NCBI GenBank assembly: GCA_020435295.1
Contig: JAGQZV010000006.1
Location: forward strand, 1 to 45,017
Direction: 5' to 3'
Length of the DNA: 45,017 nt
Origin: Bdellovibrionales bacterium
GTDB lineage: Bacteria > Bdellovibrionota > FAC87 > UBA2466 > JACKAF01
Under the pieces are notes generated by a model. The model worked only from the letters and a program-made list of their open reading frames with translations, was not told the origin of the DNA and ran no database searches. Within the stretch, counting starts at the first letter, position 1; every line of letters begins with the position of its first letter. This document shows positions 43,240-45,017 of this stretch, in pieces. The translations under genes and the position numbers were made by a program.

Positions 43240-45017
43240 CTAACCTGCCTGCTTAGCGTGTTGATCCGGCGTTTTTTTGAAAACTATATCCCCTTTATCA
43301 TCGCAAGTGAACAAGACGCAATCGCCTTCCTTGAAGTGCCCTTCTAGCAGTTGCGTCGCCAGAGGATTCAATATGAGCTCCGTAATAAGTCGTTTAAGCG
43401 GGCGCGCCCCGTAAACGGGATCATACCCGCGTTTGGCAAGAGCCGCCTTGGCTCTATCGTCCACAGCCATCGATAGATTCTTGGACTCCAGGAGTTTGCG
43501 CACGCGCCCGAGTTGCACATCAACGATGAGCGCGAGCTCAGCTTCGCTCAAAGCCGTAAACAAAATAATGTCGTCTAGCCGATTGAGCAACTCCGGCCTA
43601 AAGTGGTTGCGCACTTCGCCCATTACTCTTTCACGCACTGTCTCGGGCGAGCCCCCTTCCTGGATATAGTGCGTCCCCAGATTGGACGTAAAAATGATAA
43701 TGGTATTCTTGAAATTTACTCGATTCCCCTGGCCATCGGTTAAAACGCCGTCGTCGAGCACCTGTAGAAAGATGTTAAACACCTCCGGGTGGGCTTTTTC
43801 CACTTCATCAAACAAAATAACCGAGTACGGCCGTCGCCGCACAGCTTCAGTCAATAGCCCCCCCTGCTCGTACCCAACGTACCCCGGAGGAGCCCCAATC
43901 AAGCGCGAGACAGAGTGTTTTTCCATAAACTCACTCATGTCGACGCGGACCATACTCGCCTCATCGTCAAACAAAAACTCGGCCAGCGCCTTCGCGCATT
44001 CGGTTTTTCCTACCCCCGTTGGGCCGAGGAAGAGAAAGCCCCCGATCGGTCGATTGGGGTCGTTCAAACCGGCGTAGCTGCGCCTGACGGCATTGCAAAT
44101 CGCCCCGACCGCCGCCTTCTGACCGATCACGCGCTCTCCCAGAACCTGCTCCATACGCAGCAACTTCTCTTTTTCCGACTCCAGCATTTTGGAAACAGGG
44201 ACGCCGGTCCACTTGGCCACTACCTCCGCCACGTCCTCAGCATCCACTTCCTCTTTGAGCATCTTTGAGCTTCCCCGGGCCCTATCAGATAGCGTCGCCA
44301 ACTGCTTTTGAAGCGCGTTGAGTTCGCCGTACTTCAGTTCAGCCGCTTTCTCCAAGTTCCCTTCCCGTTCCGCGCGCTCCGCCTCCACCTTCACCTGCTC
44401 AAGCTTTTCTTTAACTTTGCGCATCTCCACGTTTTCGTTTTTTTCCTTTAGCCACTCCTGCTTCATTTCCTCCGTTTCTTGCTTTAGGGAGTGAATCTGC
44501 GTTTCCAGTGCCTGTCGACGCGCCACGGAGGCCGCGTCTTGCTCCTTCTTGAGGGCTTGATGCTCAACACCTAGCTGAATGAGCTTGCGCTCTTTTTCAT
44601 CTATTTCTGTCGGCACACTGTCGATTTCAATGCGCAGTTTGGACGCCGCCTCGTCAATGAGATCAATAGCTTTGTCCGGCAAAAAGCGATTGTTGATGTA
44701 GCGATGGCTGAGACGAGCCGCAGCGATGATCGCAGCATCCTGGATGCGCACACCGTGGTGTACTTCATACCGTTCTTTCAGACCGCGCAAAATTGCAATC
44801 GTGTCCTCGATGCTGGGCTCCCCAACGTAAACTTGCTGAAAACGACGCTCTAGCGCAGAGTCCTTTTCAATGTATTGGCGGTACTCATCGAGTGTGGTTG
44901 CTCCCACACACCGCAGCTCCCCGCGAGAAAGTGCCGGTTTAAGCAAATTGGAAGCATCCATGGCGCCATCTGTCTTTCCGGCACCCACCAACATGTGCAG
45001 CTCATCAATAAAGAGGA
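43240..45017 (-). CDS. clpB: ClpB disaggregase, 5' part beyond the window
   Basis: About 592 codons are visible; the frame enters at the right edge with [14 protein letters not shown], the Walker B/sensor area of AAA-1, so about 270 N-terminal residues lie outside. An internal Met (44994) is not the start. The M-domain coiled coil follows (about [15 protein letters not shown] to [13 protein letters not shown]). NBD2 contains [28 protein letters not shown] (Walker A), [15 protein letters not shown] (Walker B) and the C-terminal [16 protein letters not shown]. ClpB with DnaK rescues aggregated protein. It is the upstream gene of the clpB-degP-mtnP-pfkB run. Confidence 0.96.
   Translation of the reverse strand, partial: LFIDELHMLVGAGKTDGAMDASNLLKPALSRGELRCVGATTLDEYRQYIEKDSALERRFQQVYVGEPSIEDTIAILRGLKERYEVHHGVRIQDAAIIAAARLSHRYINNRFLPDKAIDLIDEAASKLRIEIDSVPTEIDEKERKLIQLGVEHQALKKEQDAASVARRQALETQIHSLKQETEEMKQEWLKEKNENVEMRKVKEKLEQVKVEAERAEREGNLEKAAELKYGELNALQKQLATLSDRARGSSKMLKEEVDAEDVAEVVAKWTGVPVSKMLESEKEKLLRMEQVLGERVIGQKAAVGAICNAVRRSYAGLNDPNRPIGGFLFLGPTGVGKTECAKALAEFLFDDEASMVRVDMSEFMEKHSVSRLIGAPPGYVGYEQGGLLTEAVRRRPYSVILFDEVEKAHPEVFNIFLQVLDDGVLTDGQGNRVNFKNTIIIFTSNLGTHYIQEGGSPETVRERVMGEVRNHFRPELLNRLDDIILFTALSEAELALIVDVQLGRVRKLLESKNLSMAVDDRAKAALAKRGYDPVYGARPLKRLITELILNPLATQLLEGHFKEGDCVLFTCDDKGDIVFKKTPDQHAKQAG

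Overview
This window reads as chromosomal DNA of a Gram-negative bacterium. It has an outer-membrane barrel protein, several lipoproteins with clear lipoboxes, a periplasmic HtrA-type protease, exported c-type haem proteins and a Tat-type signal. The lexA / imuA-imuB-dnaE2 arrangement, the FYDLN-acid family protein, frequent TTG/GTG starts and many predicted surface lipoproteins fit Bdellovibrionota/Oligoflexia or another lineage formerly placed in the Deltaproteobacteria. That placement is inference from gene content only. I recognise no tRNA, rRNA, IS element, prophage or CRISPR array, and no gene-free stretch exceeds about 300 bases.

Layout. 1-1750 (-): a secreted zinc metalloprotease lipoprotein cut by the left edge. 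1949-3924 (+): aguB-aguA, the two-step agmatine-to-putrescine route. 3896-5138 (-): a CxxCxxCC-type protein and a YihY-type membrane protein. 5222-6949 (+): an NhaC antiporter. 6946-7525 (-): two small proteins. 7609-11630 (+): mutY, a secreted AMIN-like protein and the malic enzyme/PTA fusion maeB. 11627-14980 (-): a secreted protein with a G11 tract, an ATP-grasp enzyme that carries a signal peptide, and a Tyr/Gly-repeat secreted protein.

15141-21373 (-) is the most interesting region. An acyl-adenylating ligase and an MBOAT acyltransferase lie at 15220-17651. A second block at 19883-21373 encodes a 45-residue single-TM microprotein, an acyl carrier protein and an SGNH/DltD-like membrane protein. 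The two blocks are separated by prfC and a VOC-family gene. Together they supply every part type of a DltABCDX-like envelope acylation machine, including a microprotein ending in FRYEGF, which fits the F-x-Y-x-x-F C-terminus of DltX. The ligase/MBOAT transcript ends in an unusual nested hairpin carrying two opposed DnaA-box sequences.

21425-26977: lexA (-) and, divergent from it, imuA-imuB-dnaE2 (+), the SOS mutagenesis cassette. They share an intergenic region with a perfect 18-bp palindrome that is the probable LexA operator. 27045-28310 (+): an outer-membrane barrel protein. 28312-32733 (-): a four-gene operon of exported proteins, two with CxxCH haem motifs and one with a twin-arginine signal. 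A strong candidate operator palindrome lies upstream of it.

33032-36426 (+): a frameshifted secreted-protein gene, an unknown lipoprotein, an e(P4)-type acid phosphatase lipoprotein whose ribosome-binding site lies in a hairpin, and a DUF3592 protein. 36493-37065 (-): a secreted protein with a Cys/Gly/His-rich tail. 37264-39195 (+): a membrane-anchored sulfatase/alkaline-phosphatase-superfamily enzyme. 39211-45017 (-): an FYDLN-acid protein, a PfkB kinase, mtnP, an HtrA/DegP protease and the truncated 3' part of clpB. The last four are closely spaced and look cotranscribed. Polyamine synthesis (aguA/aguB) and methylthioadenosine salvage (mtnP) are metabolically linked, although at opposite ends of the window. 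All functional calls come from reading the sequence and recalling families; no database search was run.
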